Positions 52,901 to 62,240 of a DNA stretch of 64,000 nucleotides are shown here, piece after piece. Within the stretch, counting starts at the first letter, position 1; the number at the start of each line of letters is the position of its first letter. The stretch lies in contig JABABI010000002.1 of the NCBI GenBank assembly GCA_014238335.1, positions 18,593 through 82,592 on the forward strand, read 5' to 3'. The stretch is from Fuerstiella sp. (lineage in GTDB: Bacteria; Planctomycetota; Planctomycetia; Planctomycetales; Planctomycetaceae). Below the pieces are notes generated by a model. That model saw only the letters and a list, made by a program, of their open reading frames with translations. It had not been told where the DNA came from and made no database searches. The position numbers and the translations under genes were made by a program.

Positions 52901-55900
52901 TCTGTATGCCGTCACGTACCAGGACAACAAGCCCGTCGAGAACGAAGTCGCAGCCTGGGACATCACCACAGCAGACGATGGACGAGCAGCTGTGAAGATG
53001 GTGATCCCAACCGCCGGGCAGTTCCGCGTATCCGTGAAGGTGACGGATTCTGAAGAACACGAAGCGGAAGGCGGCTACCTGCTGTTTGTCCGAGGTGCTA
53101 ACCAGGATGGTCGAGGGTACCGCTTCAACGACCTGGAATTGATATCCGAAAAACGTGAGTACAAGCCGGGAGAAACGGCAACTCTGCAGATCAACACCAA
53201 CAAAGCCAACAGCACGGTTCTGCTGTTCGTGCGGCCCATGAACGGTTTGTGCCCCAAACCGCAGGTCTTGCAATTGAATGGGAAAAGTACGACCGTGGAC
53301 CTTCGGATCGCTCGCGATGACATGCCCAATATTTTCGTGGAGGCTCTGACAATTGCTGATGGTCGGATGCACAGCGAAGTGAGTGAAATTGTCGTCCCGC
53401 CGGAAAAGAAAATTGCCAACGTTGAAGTACTTCCGTCGGCAGAACGCTATCGCCCGGGTGATGAAGCCAGTGTTAAGCTGAAGCTCACCGATCTGGACGG
53501 AAAACCCTTCGTCGGCGACACGGTCCTGAGCGTCTACGACGCCAGTCTGGAATACATCGCCACCAGCAGCATTCCGGAGATCCGTTCGTTCTTCTGGAAT
53601 GTTCGTCGACGACATAGTGTTCAGAATCAATGCACTCTGCAGCAGACATCAGCCCCGACATATCTGCAAAACGAAGTGCGGATGCAGATCCTTATGGGCG
53701 GTGGTTTGTTAGGCGGTGAAATGGGTGGTGGCTTCGGCGGTGGTGGTGAGGGCACGTTCGGCGGCCCCCCGACCATGCGTAGTCGCGCTGGTCGAAAGCT
53801 GGGGCTGGCGGAGAATATGATAACAGAGGATGCCGAACCGGCAGTTGCCGAAAGTTCGATCGCAGGGTATCAAAAATTCTCCGTTAGCACTGACAAGGGA
53901 CCGGGAGCTGTCCCCGATCCTCTGCAGCAGCCAACCATGCGATCCAACTTTGCCGATACCGCTCACTGGGTGGCCAGTGTAACGTCCGATGAAAATGGCT
54001 TCGTGGAAGTGAAGTTCAAAGTGCCCGACAACCTGACGACATGGAAAATTAAAGCATGGACGCTTGGCGACGGAACACGTGTTGGCTGCGGAACCAGCGA
54101 CATTATCAGCAGCAAGGACCTGATTATTCGTCCACAGACACCCCGCTTCTTCACAGAAACAGATCTGATCACTCTGTCGGCTGTCGTTCACAATTATCTG
54201 GACAACGCCAAGTCGGCAACGGTCGTGCTGGAAACGGAAGGCGGCCAGTTGCAGACACTCAGCGATGCGAAACAGGTCGTGCAGATTCCGGCCGGTGGTG
54301 AGGTACGAGTTGACTGGAATGTACAGGTCGTCGCGTCGGGCAACGCAAAGGTTCGCATGCAGGCACTGACCGATGAAGAATCGGATGCCACAGAACTGAT
54401 GGTGCCCGCTCACGTACACGGAATCGTGAAAACAGAAAGTTACACGGGAGTCATACGCCCCGCTGGCCAGTCCGCCAGCGTCGACATCAATATCCCGGTG
54501 GCACGGATTGAGGAACAGTCTCGACTGGAAGTCCGCTTCAGCCCGACCCTGGCAGGCGCCATGGTCGATGCCCTGCCCTATCTAATCGATTATCCGTACG
54601 GTTGTACGGAACAAACGCTCAATCGTTTTCTGCCAGCCGTGATTACTCAGCAAACACTAAAACGCATGGGCATCGATCTGGCCGACGTGCAGCGTAAACG
54701 TACCAACCTGAACGCTCAGGAAGTTGGCGATGCAGCCGTCCGAGCCGCCCAGTGGAAACGCTACGACCGCAATCCGGTCTTTGATGAAGCGGAACTGACG
54801 AGGATTGTCACGACCGGGGTCACCGACCTGACAAACATGCAGCTGAGCGATGGCGGCTGGGGCTGGTTCAGCGGCTTCAGAGAACATTCAACCGCCCACC
54901 TGACATCACAGGTTGTGCACGGACTGACGGTGGCTCAGCGCAACGAAGTGCCGATTCTTCCCGACGTGATTCAGCAGGGCGTTCAGTGGCTCAAGACGCA
55001 TCAGTCTCAGGAGCTGCTGAAACTGAAGGAAGGAGACTGGCGGCGCGAACATCCGCAGAAGCTGAAGAATCGCCGAAAACCGTATAAGATAATGGCCACC
55101 AACATGGATGCCTTTGTTGCCTTCGTGCTTACTGAACACGACGGCAACGCCCCGCAGATGACCGACTATCTGTATCGTGATCGAGGCCAAATTTCCGCCT
55201 ACGCGAAGGCCCTCACCGGTTTGGTGCTTCATCACCAGCAGGACACGGAACGTCGCAACATGGTTCTGCGAAACATCGAGCAGTCGCTGGTCCAGGACGA
55301 TGAAAATCAAACGGCGTACCTGCGGATGACAGCAAACAGCTGGTGGTACTGGTACGGCAGCAAAAATGAAGCGATGGCTCGTTACCTGCAGCTGCTTCTG
55401 GCTGTGAACCCACAAAACGAAACCGCGCCCCGACTGGTAAAATATCTGCTGAACAATCGCAAACACGGCACGTACTGGAACAGTACTCGCGACACCGCCC
55501 TTGTCGTTGAAGCAATGGCCGAATACATCGCCGCGACAGGAGAAGACAAACCTGACATGACGGTCGAGATTCTGGTTGATGGCATGCTGCAGAAGAAAGT
55601 TCGCATCACGGCGGACAACCTGTTCGGCTTCGACAACGTGATGCTGCTGGAAGGCGATGCCGTGAAGACAGGGGCTCATAAAATCGAATTGCGGCGTTCC
55701 GGCAGCGGCCCGGTCTACTTCAACGCGTATCTCACGAACTTCACGAAGGAAGATTTGATTACTGCCGCCGGCCTGGAAGTCAAAGTGCAGCGACGTTTCT
55801 ACAAGCTGCAGCCGGACGACAAAGGCGTCAGCGTTCAGGGTGATCGAGGTCAGGTGGTCAGCCAGAAAACAACGAAATTCAAACGGATCCCGCTAAAAAA

Positions 55901-56252
55901 TCTGTCCAGCGTTACCAGCGGTGACCTGGTCGAAGTGGAACTGGTCGTCGACAGCAAGAACGACTACGAGTATCTGTTACTGGAAGACCGCAAACCCAGC
56001 GGGTTCGAACCGGACGACCAGCGCAGCGGCTACATCTTTGAAGGGCTGCGTGCATACCGGGAACTGCGCGACGACCGAGTCAGCTTCTTCCTGAGTAATC
56101 TGGCCCGCGGTCAGCACAGCGTCAGCTACCGGCTGCGAGCTGAAACACCCAGCCGGAAGGTGTCCGCATTACCGGCAAAGATCGAAGGTATGTACGCCCC
56201 CGAACTTGTCGGCAACAGCAATGAATTCAAACTGAGTGTTTCCGATCAGTAA
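49953..56252 (+). CDS. Alpha-2-macroglobulin family protein with thioester
   Basis: 2099 residues with a signal peptide (SVSAVMASVCSSVLLAHTFF). Residues about 45-170 resemble TPR-type helices; MG domains follow, with the MG2 start RPVYRPKHDVRF near 668. A Trp/Tyr/Pro-rich insert lies at about 832-875 and a Gly-rich loop at about 1250-1272. The A2M core region is near 1360 (NLTTWKIKAWTLGDGTRVGCG), the thioester CTEQ at 1551-1554 (PYGCTEQTLNRF), and the toroid domain follows (DGGWGWFSG). Family members trap proteases by covalent linkage, in bacteria at the periplasmic membrane, often with a penicillin-binding protein 1C partner, which is not encoded here. The thioester residues are intact, so covalent trapping is possible. 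Confidence 0.88.
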   Translation: MRKYLSVSAVMASVCSSVLLAHTFFAEPVALQDRSVQRIQADKLFNDNNFAEALSVYQALSLDENNNDAKLTHDFGRAVNCINQLNRSKEFDEFFENTVATHPSNWRLLFRAAQILSGEVPQEGYLIAGQFERGYHRGGGKMLSAAARDRVRAIQLMRRALPLLQQDKQTQPRERSDVYHLLSDVIGQSRWSAAWKLQDLTDLTALPDYEEPGRMVRGVGFFSVSSSSVQFGRGLARHGGFKGAPVDSDGTPAFIQLPPTWEAAKSDGERWRWALKQTAKTDPQRESEIDLEWAAFLQSQFGVQSGEPGIVIPVQNEAKKNTEHRVLHELEDSETVAHLATGTKRIDLPDEFNHIVIIDAVIAREDDQQKQALEVLVNVRMTRQQYAQAADLLKRKRGLTTGKQNRLNLQRRIDQILNKWVQFQSVNIQPAGKGATFDIRYRNGAKISFTARPVNIDQLLADTKTYLQSKPDRVDHQKTRIENIGFQLINNNQNKYLGPPVSKWNLNLNPPDNHFDAVETVTTPLQKAGAYFVTGRMKGGNEARMVIWVADTAITRKRIEQGTLHFVADAVSGRPIDGADLEFFGWRQERVGRTRDYRVLTSRFADRTDQNGLCVPEQQQLERNYQWLTIVRTADGRMAYDGFNGVWNPQKIAPLSYSPIKVYSITDRPVYRPKHDVRFRLWVRQPRFSQDDARYTNKAYVLQIRNPKGDVVLEKDVTTDRWAGIDGEWAIPENTTLGRYALVVGNRYSQKRTYKRNGITETYIVEGVRAIGQGSFQVEEYRKPEFEVTVDAPDKPVMLGEKIQAKVNAKYYFGAPVTEATVHYKVERTKKDSRWYPVARWDWLYSPGYWWFSPDHSWYPGWSRWGCYAPIPIWRGWNPDPPEVVVEGDAEIDEDGMFLIDIDTAVALREHSDSDHNYKITAEVVDQSRRTITGTGNVLVAREPFKVFVWTNRGHYKTGDTVEVGVQARTPDGRPVTGSGRAVLYAVTYQDNKPVENEVAAWDITTADDGRAAVKMVIPTAGQFRVSVKVTDSEEHEAEGGYLLFVRGANQDGRGYRFNDLELISEKREYKPGETATLQINTNKANSTVLLFVRPMNGLCPKPQVLQLNGKSTTVDLRIARDDMPNIFVEALTIADGRMHSEVSEIVVPPEKKIANVEVLPSAERYRPGDEASVKLKLTDLDGKPFVGDTVLSVYDASLEYIATSSIPEIRSFFWNVRRRHSVQNQCTLQQTSAPTYLQNEVRMQILMGGGLLGGEMGGGFGGGGEGTFGGPPTMRSRAGRKLGLAENMITEDAEPAVAESSIAGYQKFSVSTDKGPGAVPDPLQQPTMRSNFADTAHWVASVTSDENGFVEVKFKVPDNLTTWKIKAWTLGDGTRVGCGTSDIISSKDLIIRPQTPRFFTETDLITLSAVVHNYLDNAKSATVVLETEGGQLQTLSDAKQVVQIPAGGEVRVDWNVQVVASGNAKVRMQALTDEESDATELMVPAHVHGIVKTESYTGVIRPAGQSASVDINIPVARIEEQSRLEVRFSPTLAGAMVDALPYLIDYPYGCTEQTLNRFLPAVITQQTLKRMGIDLADVQRKRTNLNAQEVGDAAVRAAQWKRYDRNPVFDEAELTRIVTTGVTDLTNMQLSDGGWGWFSGFREHSTAHLTSQVVHGLTVAQRNEVPILPDVIQQGVQWLKTHQSQELLKLKEGDWRREHPQKLKNRRKPYKIMATNMDAFVAFVLTEHDGNAPQMTDYLYRDRGQISAYAKALTGLVLHHQQDTERRNMVLRNIEQSLVQDDENQTAYLRMTANSWWYWYGSKNEAMARYLQLLLAVNPQNETAPRLVKYLLNNRKHGTYWNSTRDTALVVEAMAEYIAATGEDKPDMTVEILVDGMLQKKVRITADNLFGFDNVMLLEGDAVKTGAHKIELRRSGSGPVYFNAYLTNFTKEDLITAAGLEVKVQRRFYKLQPDDKGVSVQGDRGQVVSQKTTKFKRIPLKNLSSVTSGDLVEVELVVDSKNDYEYLLLEDRKPSGFEPDDQRSGYIFEGLRAYRELRDDRVSFFLSNLARGQHSVSYRLRAETPSRKVSALPAKIEGMYAPELVGNSNEFKLSVSDQ

Positions 56253-56308
56253 CGAAGCTTCGAAACGCAGGACTGGCGAAGCAGGGGAGGCCCCAATTTG
56301 CTGCCCGA

Positions 56309-57787
56309 TCAGGGCACTGGAATCTCGTTAAGCGTGTAGTAGGCGTTTGAATGGACAAGAGAAGCGCCTTCGGCAGACCGTATGGATTCAAGGTCGAAGT
56401 CATGTACGTGCCCCTGGACCAAACCGTCAATTTGCAGCCGCACCTGCAGACCATCCGCTGAAACATCCGCCTGCACCACACGAGGGGCTGTGTGGTCCAC
56501 TTCGGGGCTGCCATAACCCTGCTGATAAATGTGAGTATACGTGGACAGCGAATACGACTGCGTCCGAGACGCAACCTCAGGATCGACAGGCTTCGTAAAC
56601 GTAACCCGAAACCCGTCTGGCATCGCGTTAATCTGCTTAATCTCGAATGGCACCTTGCCGGTCCAGTCCAGACGCTGCAGCGCATAAGGGCGAGGTCCTC
56701 GCACCGGCCAGCCTCGATTTGTCCCACCCACCAGCAGATCACCCTGAGGTGTAAATTCGCAGGCCAGCAGGCCTGTTGCCAGACCTTCTCGAAACGGATA
56801 GCAGGCCCCCTGCCAGACACCGTTAATTTTTTCAGTCGTGGCCCTCATCACGACGCTTAAACTGAAGTCGCCGATGAAGATCTGATTCTTAAAAGGGCCA
56901 AACTTGCCGCCGGTCTTATCAACCATGAATCCCGATATCGAACGTCCCATCTTCTTGTAAGGGAAGACAACGGCATAGGGCACCAGTTCCTTAACACGGC
57001 CACGTTCCACTTCCAGTCGCGACCTGGTGTTGGGGACCACTGGCGCCGGCCCCAGTTCTTTGGCGTGCGGATACCAGTTGAAGCTGACGGGGTGTCCCAT
57101 GAATCCGCCCGGCTGCAGCACCTTCAGCGAGCACGAACCATTCCACGGGCCCTGGCTTTCCGCATAAAACATAACGCCATGTTCATTCGGGCCGATTCCG
57201 CAGGGACTGCGAATACCGCTACACACCGGTATCGTTTTTCCGTCAGGCGTCACTTTCAGGCACCAGCCGCGGAATGGCACTTTTGACCGATAGGATTCAG
57301 ACAAACACAGGGCGACCCAGATATTTCCGTCCTTATCCAGCTTCGAACCGAAGGCAAATTCGTGATAGTGACGGAACCCCCAGACGTCGCTCAGTGTTTC
57401 AAACTGGTCGGCGCGGCCGTCCTGATCGGTGTCCGTGATCCTCGTGACTTCGGTCTGTTGCGTCACATAAAAGGCCCCGTCGCGATACGACAAACCGAAC
57501 AGTTCATCCAGTCCGCTGGCCCAGCGACTGAATGTGGGGCGCGGGTTTTCATCAAACGCGCCATTAACCATGTAAATGTTTCCGCGACGAGTACCGATGG
57601 CCAGCCGATTGTCCGGAAGCACCTCGAAACTGCCGGCTTCCAGCGCCATTCCTTCAGGGATGGGTACTTCCACGATGCGATAATACTTCGCCTCCTCTTC
57701 TGCAGTGCCCCAGTATTCTCCCAGCGTTTCCGCGCGCAGATTTCCGGCCAGCGACACAATGATTAACGTGACGAATCGCAATTGCAT
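56309..57787 (-). CDS. Exported beta-propeller protein (planctomycete dehydrogenase-like)
   Basis: 492 residues with a signal peptide (LRFVTLIIVSLAGNLRAE). Repeats such as LPDNRLAIGTRRGNIYMV, LDKDGNIWVALCLSE and TPQGDLLVGGTNRGW form blades of a six- or seven-bladed NHL/PQQ-dehydrogenase-like propeller; FYVTQQTEVTRITDTDQDGRAD resembles the calcium loops of planctomycete membrane-bound dehydrogenase proteins. The C-terminal 120 residues look like a beta-sandwich (FRVTFTKPVDPEVA). It is the second gene after the hexaheme cytochrome (9-base gap), suggesting a redox pair that oxidises a sugar or alcohol and hands electrons to hemes. Confidence 0.75.
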   Translation of the reverse strand: MQLRFVTLIIVSLAGNLRAETLGEYWGTAEEEAKYYRIVEVPIPEGMALEAGSFEVLPDNRLAIGTRRGNIYMVNGAFDENPRPTFSRWASGLDELFGLSYRDGAFYVTQQTEVTRITDTDQDGRADQFETLSDVWGFRHYHEFAFGSKLDKDGNIWVALCLSESYRSKVPFRGWCLKVTPDGKTIPVCSGIRSPCGIGPNEHGVMFYAESQGPWNGSCSLKVLQPGGFMGHPVSFNWYPHAKELGPAPVVPNTRSRLEVERGRVKELVPYAVVFPYKKMGRSISGFMVDKTGGKFGPFKNQIFIGDFSLSVVMRATTEKINGVWQGACYPFREGLATGLLACEFTPQGDLLVGGTNRGWPVRGPRPYALQRLDWTGKVPFEIKQINAMPDGFRVTFTKPVDPEVASRTQSYSLSTYTHIYQQGYGSPEVDHTAPRVVQADVSADGLQVRLQIDGLVQGHVHDFDLESIRSAEGASLVHSNAYYTLNEIPVP

Positions 57788-57796
57788 TTCTACGCC

Positions 57797-60574
57797 TTAC
57801 CAGAGATATTCGAGCACGAGTGTGGAAGATGTTTCGGTGGTGTCCAGCGGAACATGCAGCTGGTGTCCGGACTCTGTGTCCACGACCTGACCAGCCTGAT
57901 CAGAAGCAATTCGGACTTTCAGCGTCTGACCAATTCGGAACGTGCCATCGTCGCCGCGCGTAATTTCTTCACTGTCCGCCGCCCGGAAGGTCACGTGTCC
58001 GTCAGTCTGCTTTGACTGCAGCGTCAGCGTTCGACGCAGCAAAGACTGTTGCGATTTCGGATCGACTGCATCCACGAAGTAATCCGTCACCGTGAAGTCG
58101 TCGAATTCATAGCTGAATATTGGTCGCCGCTGCTTATCCAGAGAATAGCCTTTGAAGCGATGCTGCGGCGGTCGGCCTTCGTCGACGATCCATGGAGAAT
58201 TCGCGTCGTCAAGATCCGGGCCCGGGGCGAAGCGGATGACATTCCTGCTGAGTGGCCGAACCGTGCCGTGCCCCTGACTCCTCCAGACACCGCCCGGGTC
58301 GGCAAACTTGCCCTGCCAGATCATGGCGAGTCGCAGTTGCTCAGCATCAAAGACGATATTGACCTGTTGCGGATAACCGACGCCAATCCCGCGTTTTCCG
58401 ACGCCGGGATAGCTGCGGCGCAACATTACGGCTTCGTCCGTGGCCAGCAGTTCGATCGGTTCGATGATCAGCCCTCGGGGCTGTCGAGCTTGTCGACCAT
58501 CCAACAGGTACTGCCACAATGCTTCTATCTGGCGATCCGGATCACCATCCAGAATGTCCCGGCGGATTGATCGACCACCCGGCCAGTACGATGGCATGAT
58601 GGTATTCATACTCAGCTGCTGGGGATTGCGCATGTAACGATAGAACCATGACTTATGCAGGCGTTCGGACATCTCTGTCAGGTCGACGGCGGGCATGTTC
58701 GCCGCCTGTTTCAATTGAAACGTGTGGCAGGCAATACAATTCAGACCGCCAGTACCAACCATTTCATGCCCGGTCGTTCTCATCGCTTTCTGATCTTTGA
58801 ACTGTGCATATTTCTCTTCAGGGACAGCGTCGACCGTCTGAAAAAGATCTACCAGTGCAGCAAGGCTTTCGGTTCCATACTGAGGCATTCGAGTCCTGAC
58901 ATAGGGCCGCGTCAAACGGCCACCGAGCAGCACCTGACGCATCCATGTCGGATTCAGTTTGCCACCTACTCCCGTCAGTGTCGGGGGAATTCTTCCCTGT
59001 GGCCCCAGGTTGGGATTTGTCGTTTGAAAGTGAGGATTCCGTTCGGGCGAGACACCACCCAGTTCGTCTCGCTGGTGACAGTTGGCGCAGCGAAACGCTG
59101 TCAGCATCACAGAAATATGTTCTTCGTCACTCAACACCCGAGTCCGACCGGACAGTCCGGCGCGAATTGCCTGACGCTGCTGAATGTTCAGATCAAATCG
59201 TGGCCACGGCCCGACATCTTCCGAAAGACATCCCTGATCTATTCGAAGGCTGGACATCGGAGGCGCAGTAGCGGCCGTATGATTCTGATTCTTTCCGTGA
59301 CAGGTCGCGCATCCGAAACGTCTGAAGTGCAGCCGTCCTTTCTCAGCAACTTCCGGATCACGCACGAATGATCCATCCGCTGCGGACTGGTCCTCTGACC
59401 CGCGCGACAGCAGGTAGTGCGCAATGTCGAGTGCCTCCCAGTGCGTCAGCGAAAGACTCGGCATCCGACCACCGGAGCGGACCTCGTGTGGATTCTTCAG
59501 AAACTCAGAAAGGCCATCAATGCCGTATTTGTCTTCCAGAGTGCCCAGAGGCGCGGATGACTTCGAGAGCATCTCCTGACCTGCGTCATCTCGCGGTGAA
59601 TGGCACGCAACACATCCAACAGAATGAAACAACTCACGCCCTCGAACAGCCGCTTCATCATCGACCGGTTGTTTGCGGAATGATTGCTCGCTCAGCGAAA
59701 CAATGTAATGAGTGAGTTCCAGGGCAAGGCTGTGACGCTGTTCATCGGACAGCCCGGCCATCAGGTCCGGCATACCTGTCTGTGGCTTGACCTGCGCTGG
59801 ATCTGCAATGAATTTCTGCATGTAATGCGGATTCACGTGCCCCCCCGACCATGTGAGATTCGGTCCGGGGTTCACAGGAACGGAGTTCGGTGAAACATCG
59901 TCTCTGTGACAGCCGGCGCAGTTGAACTGTTTCAACAGCACCAATCCCTGCAATTCCTGACGAATCGTCCCACCGCCCCGGGAATACGTCTCAGCTGGCG
60001 CCTGCGTCGTTCCGTCCGCGGAAATTTCCATCACATACCGCAGCAGATCCAGAAAATGCTGCCGATCCTTCAGCTGATCGATCAGATTGTCCGGCATCGC
60101 CGAAACCTTATTCTCCGCAATCTCCTCGACATCAGCCGTTTCCAGCGTCGTGAGTCGCCGTTCGGGGGAGGTATCACGGACTACAATTTCGGACGCGCTT
60201 CGTTTCACAATCCGTCCGGTAATCGATTTTCCTGATGTTGTGACAATCGTCGCGGTCTCGAATCCTTTGGCGATGACTTTGGAAGGTTCAAGGATTTCTT
60301 CCACAAGAGATTCATTCGTCACCGGGTGGCCCAGCCGCGTCAGGTCGGGCCCCAGCAGTGTGCTGTTGCCCGCAGCGTGACAATTGGCACAGCCTGACTT
60401 TTGCAGCGGAAACAGGATCGCACCGCGCACAGCATTACCGGACGCCAGGGCCGCATTCACCAGAGCCGTGGCAGGTTCTGCTCTCAATTTTTGCGACAGC
60501 GACTGAGCCGAAGCCAACGGATGAACTGCAGCCACAGACAGCGCGACCAACATAATTTTCAATAGATCCTGCAT
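57797..60574 (-). CDS. Secreted six-heme c-type cytochrome
   Basis: 925 residues with a signal peptide (LLKIMLVALSVAAVHPLASAQ). Six CxxCH heme motifs: CANCH at 62, CAGCH at 219, CVACH at 321, CATCH at 422, CANCH at 496, CIACH at 613. The first domain resembles the planctomycete heme-binding domain (GPDLTRLGHPVTNESLVEEILEPSKVI). Residues about 690-925 carry no heme and look like a beta domain that may bind a carbohydrate (RFAPGPDLDDANSPWIVDEGR). Probably a periplasmic or surface electron conduit for the beta-propeller protein encoded 9 bases downstream. Confidence 0.87.
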   Translation of the reverse strand: MQDLLKIMLVALSVAAVHPLASAQSLSQKLRAEPATALVNAALASGNAVRGAILFPLQKSGCANCHAAGNSTLLGPDLTRLGHPVTNESLVEEILEPSKVIAKGFETATIVTTSGKSITGRIVKRSASEIVVRDTSPERRLTTLETADVEEIAENKVSAMPDNLIDQLKDRQHFLDLLRYVMEISADGTTQAPAETYSRGGGTIRQELQGLVLLKQFNCAGCHRDDVSPNSVPVNPGPNLTWSGGHVNPHYMQKFIADPAQVKPQTGMPDLMAGLSDEQRHSLALELTHYIVSLSEQSFRKQPVDDEAAVRGRELFHSVGCVACHSPRDDAGQEMLSKSSAPLGTLEDKYGIDGLSEFLKNPHEVRSGGRMPSLSLTHWEALDIAHYLLSRGSEDQSAADGSFVRDPEVAEKGRLHFRRFGCATCHGKNQNHTAATAPPMSSLRIDQGCLSEDVGPWPRFDLNIQQRQAIRAGLSGRTRVLSDEEHISVMLTAFRCANCHQRDELGGVSPERNPHFQTTNPNLGPQGRIPPTLTGVGGKLNPTWMRQVLLGGRLTRPYVRTRMPQYGTESLAALVDLFQTVDAVPEEKYAQFKDQKAMRTTGHEMVGTGGLNCIACHTFQLKQAANMPAVDLTEMSERLHKSWFYRYMRNPQQLSMNTIMPSYWPGGRSIRRDILDGDPDRQIEALWQYLLDGRQARQPRGLIIEPIELLATDEAVMLRRSYPGVGKRGIGVGYPQQVNIVFDAEQLRLAMIWQGKFADPGGVWRSQGHGTVRPLSRNVIRFAPGPDLDDANSPWIVDEGRPPQHRFKGYSLDKQRRPIFSYEFDDFTVTDYFVDAVDPKSQQSLLRRTLTLQSKQTDGHVTFRAADSEEITRGDDGTFRIGQTLKVRIASDQAGQVVDTESGHQLHVPLDTTETSSTLVLEYLW

Positions 60575-61015
60575 TCCACCCCATCCGAAACTGATTCAGG
60601 CCACATCTGTTCAATTCTTCGAACAGCAGACCAGATCGATTCAAATCCGCTTCATTCGGCTGGCGAGCATAAGACGTCCTTTCCATTCTGTCGAACAACA
60701 TAAACGAGCAGTACCGGGTGAAAACGAAAAGTCACGGAATGTGATCGAATTGCATGGGGGCGGCATCCGGGCGGAGCCTGTGCAGGAGAAACAATCCGGC
60801 ACTGCCGACCTCGGGGTTTCACTCGTTCCGGGATTCCACCACCGGCCACGCGTCTCAGCATTGCTGCAACATGAATATCATGCGTGAACAACGACAACTT
60901 ACTCTCACGTGCATCGAATGAATTCCAACACGCGGTAATGCTGACATCGAAGGGGCAATTCAGGTTTGCAATTGTTAAGCTCGAAGACATTGACTGACTT
61001 GTGGAAGGAGACCGG
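60575..61015. other. 441-bp divergent intergenic region
   Basis: Holds the leaders of the cytochrome operon (minus) and of the ornithine-cyclodeaminase gene (plus). Short ORFs on the minus strand have no resemblance to known proteins. No promoter or repeat stands out; GGAAGGAG at 61002-61009 is the ribosome site of the gene at 61016. Confidence 0.5.
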
Positions 61016-61987
61016 ATGGACGTTCGAATTTTCACACTGGATGATGTCCGACATTTGCTGAAGATGCCACGGGCCATCGAATTGATGAGGGATGCCTTTG
61101 CAGCGTTATCATCCGGCAGGATTGAATCTCCAATCCGGACCACTCTGACCAACGACCACGGAACGGTGTTGTACAAACCAACGTGGTCAGCGGCTCAAAA
61201 TTTATTTTGTGCGAAGGTCGTCTCGGTCTTCCCGGGTAATGCACACAAAGACCTGCCGGTGACGCCGGGAATCATCGTCCTGAATAACGGCGAAACCGGT
61301 ATGCCGGTGGCCCTTATGGAAGCCGGATTTCTGACGTCGCTGCGCACGGGTGCAGCCACCGGACTGGCAACAGACCTGCTGGCGAAGCCGGACGCGTCCA
61401 CCGCAGCACTGTTCGGAACAGGCGGGCAGGCCGGGCATCAACTGGAAGCCATGCTGTGTGTCCGCGATTTGAAACGCGTTTACGTTTTCTCCCGTCACAA
61501 CGAAAACGCTGTCAGGTTCTGCAGGGAAATGGCGGCACACAACAGCAACTGTGAGCTGATACCTGCAACGAATCGCAACGTGCTGGCGGAATGTGACATC
61601 ATCACGACGGCAACTACCAGCGCAAAACCTGTATTTTCCGATCGGGAAATTCCAACTGTGGTCCACATCAATGCCATCGGTTCACTCGGCCCGAACCGCT
61701 CGGAAATACCGGCTGAGACCATCCTGCGTGCCACCGTTGTTGTTGATCATCGCGAAGCGGGTTTGCGGGAAGCCGGAGAATTACTGCCGTTGATGAATGA
61801 CGGGCGTCTGCCGACTGATTTTGCTCCCGCAGAATTGGGCGAACTGGTGCTTAACAAAAACTATAAAGTGGAGCGACCGGTCACGGTCTTCAAATCGGCC
61901 GGAAACGCCGTCCAGGATCTCGCCTGTGCGGCAGAGGTAATGAAACTTTCGGACGACACCGATCACGGACAGACGGTGCAATTCTGA
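61016..61987 (+). CDS. Ornithine cyclodeaminase / mu-crystallin family protein
   Basis: 323 residues from the ATG at 61016, 6 bases after a strong GGAAGGAG site (a GTG at 61001 would itself contain that site). TAALFGTGGQAGHQLEAM is the NAD(P)-binding Rossmann turn, and NAIGSLGPNRSEIP and DHREAGLREAGE are family marks; PIRTTL near residue 43 is the substrate-binding Arg segment. Members act on amino and imino acids: ornithine to proline, alanine dehydrogenase, or ketimine reductase. Exact substrate unknown. Transcribed alone, ending in the hairpin cluster at 62060-62215. Confidence 0.87.
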   Translation: MDVRIFTLDDVRHLLKMPRAIELMRDAFAALSSGRIESPIRTTLTNDHGTVLYKPTWSAAQNLFCAKVVSVFPGNAHKDLPVTPGIIVLNNGETGMPVALMEAGFLTSLRTGAATGLATDLLAKPDASTAALFGTGGQAGHQLEAMLCVRDLKRVYVFSRHNENAVRFCREMAAHNSNCELIPATNRNVLAECDIITTATTSAKPVFSDREIPTVVHINAIGSLGPNRSEIPAETILRATVVVDHREAGLREAGELLPLMNDGRLPTDFAPAELGELVLNKNYKVERPVTVFKSAGNAVQDLACAAEVMKLSDDTDHGQTVQF

Positions 61988-62059
61988 AGCTAACGATTCG
62001 TGAGTTGCAGGCCGAAAAAGAGCAGAGTCACCCGCTTTGTCTGCAACCGACCGTGGTGG

Positions 62060-62215
62060 GTAGCCCAGGTTGCTCGCAACCTTTGGGTGCTACAGGCACA
62101 AGAGGCAGTCACAGAACGAACTTCCGGCAATCGGTCGCTGCAGAGCACAACAGACCTCTTGTTGCTGCACAACCCTCGTTGCAAGCAACAGGGCGACCCG
62201 GTCGGAGTAGACCGG
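62060..62215. repeat. Cluster of three intergenic hairpins
   Basis: In the 253-base gap between the convergent stops at 61987 and 62241 there are three inverted repeats: 62060-62093 (GTAGC...GCTAC around AGGTTGC-TC-GCAACCT), 62173-62193 (GTTGC-AA-GCAAC inside CCC...GGG) and 62198-62215 (CCGGTC-GGAGTA-GACCGG). The GTTGC/GCAAC core occurs in the first two. They may serve as bidirectional terminators and look like copies of an intergenic palindrome family. Confidence 0.6.
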
Positions 62216-62240
62216 ACCGAAGCCAAAGGTGCAGGACCGA

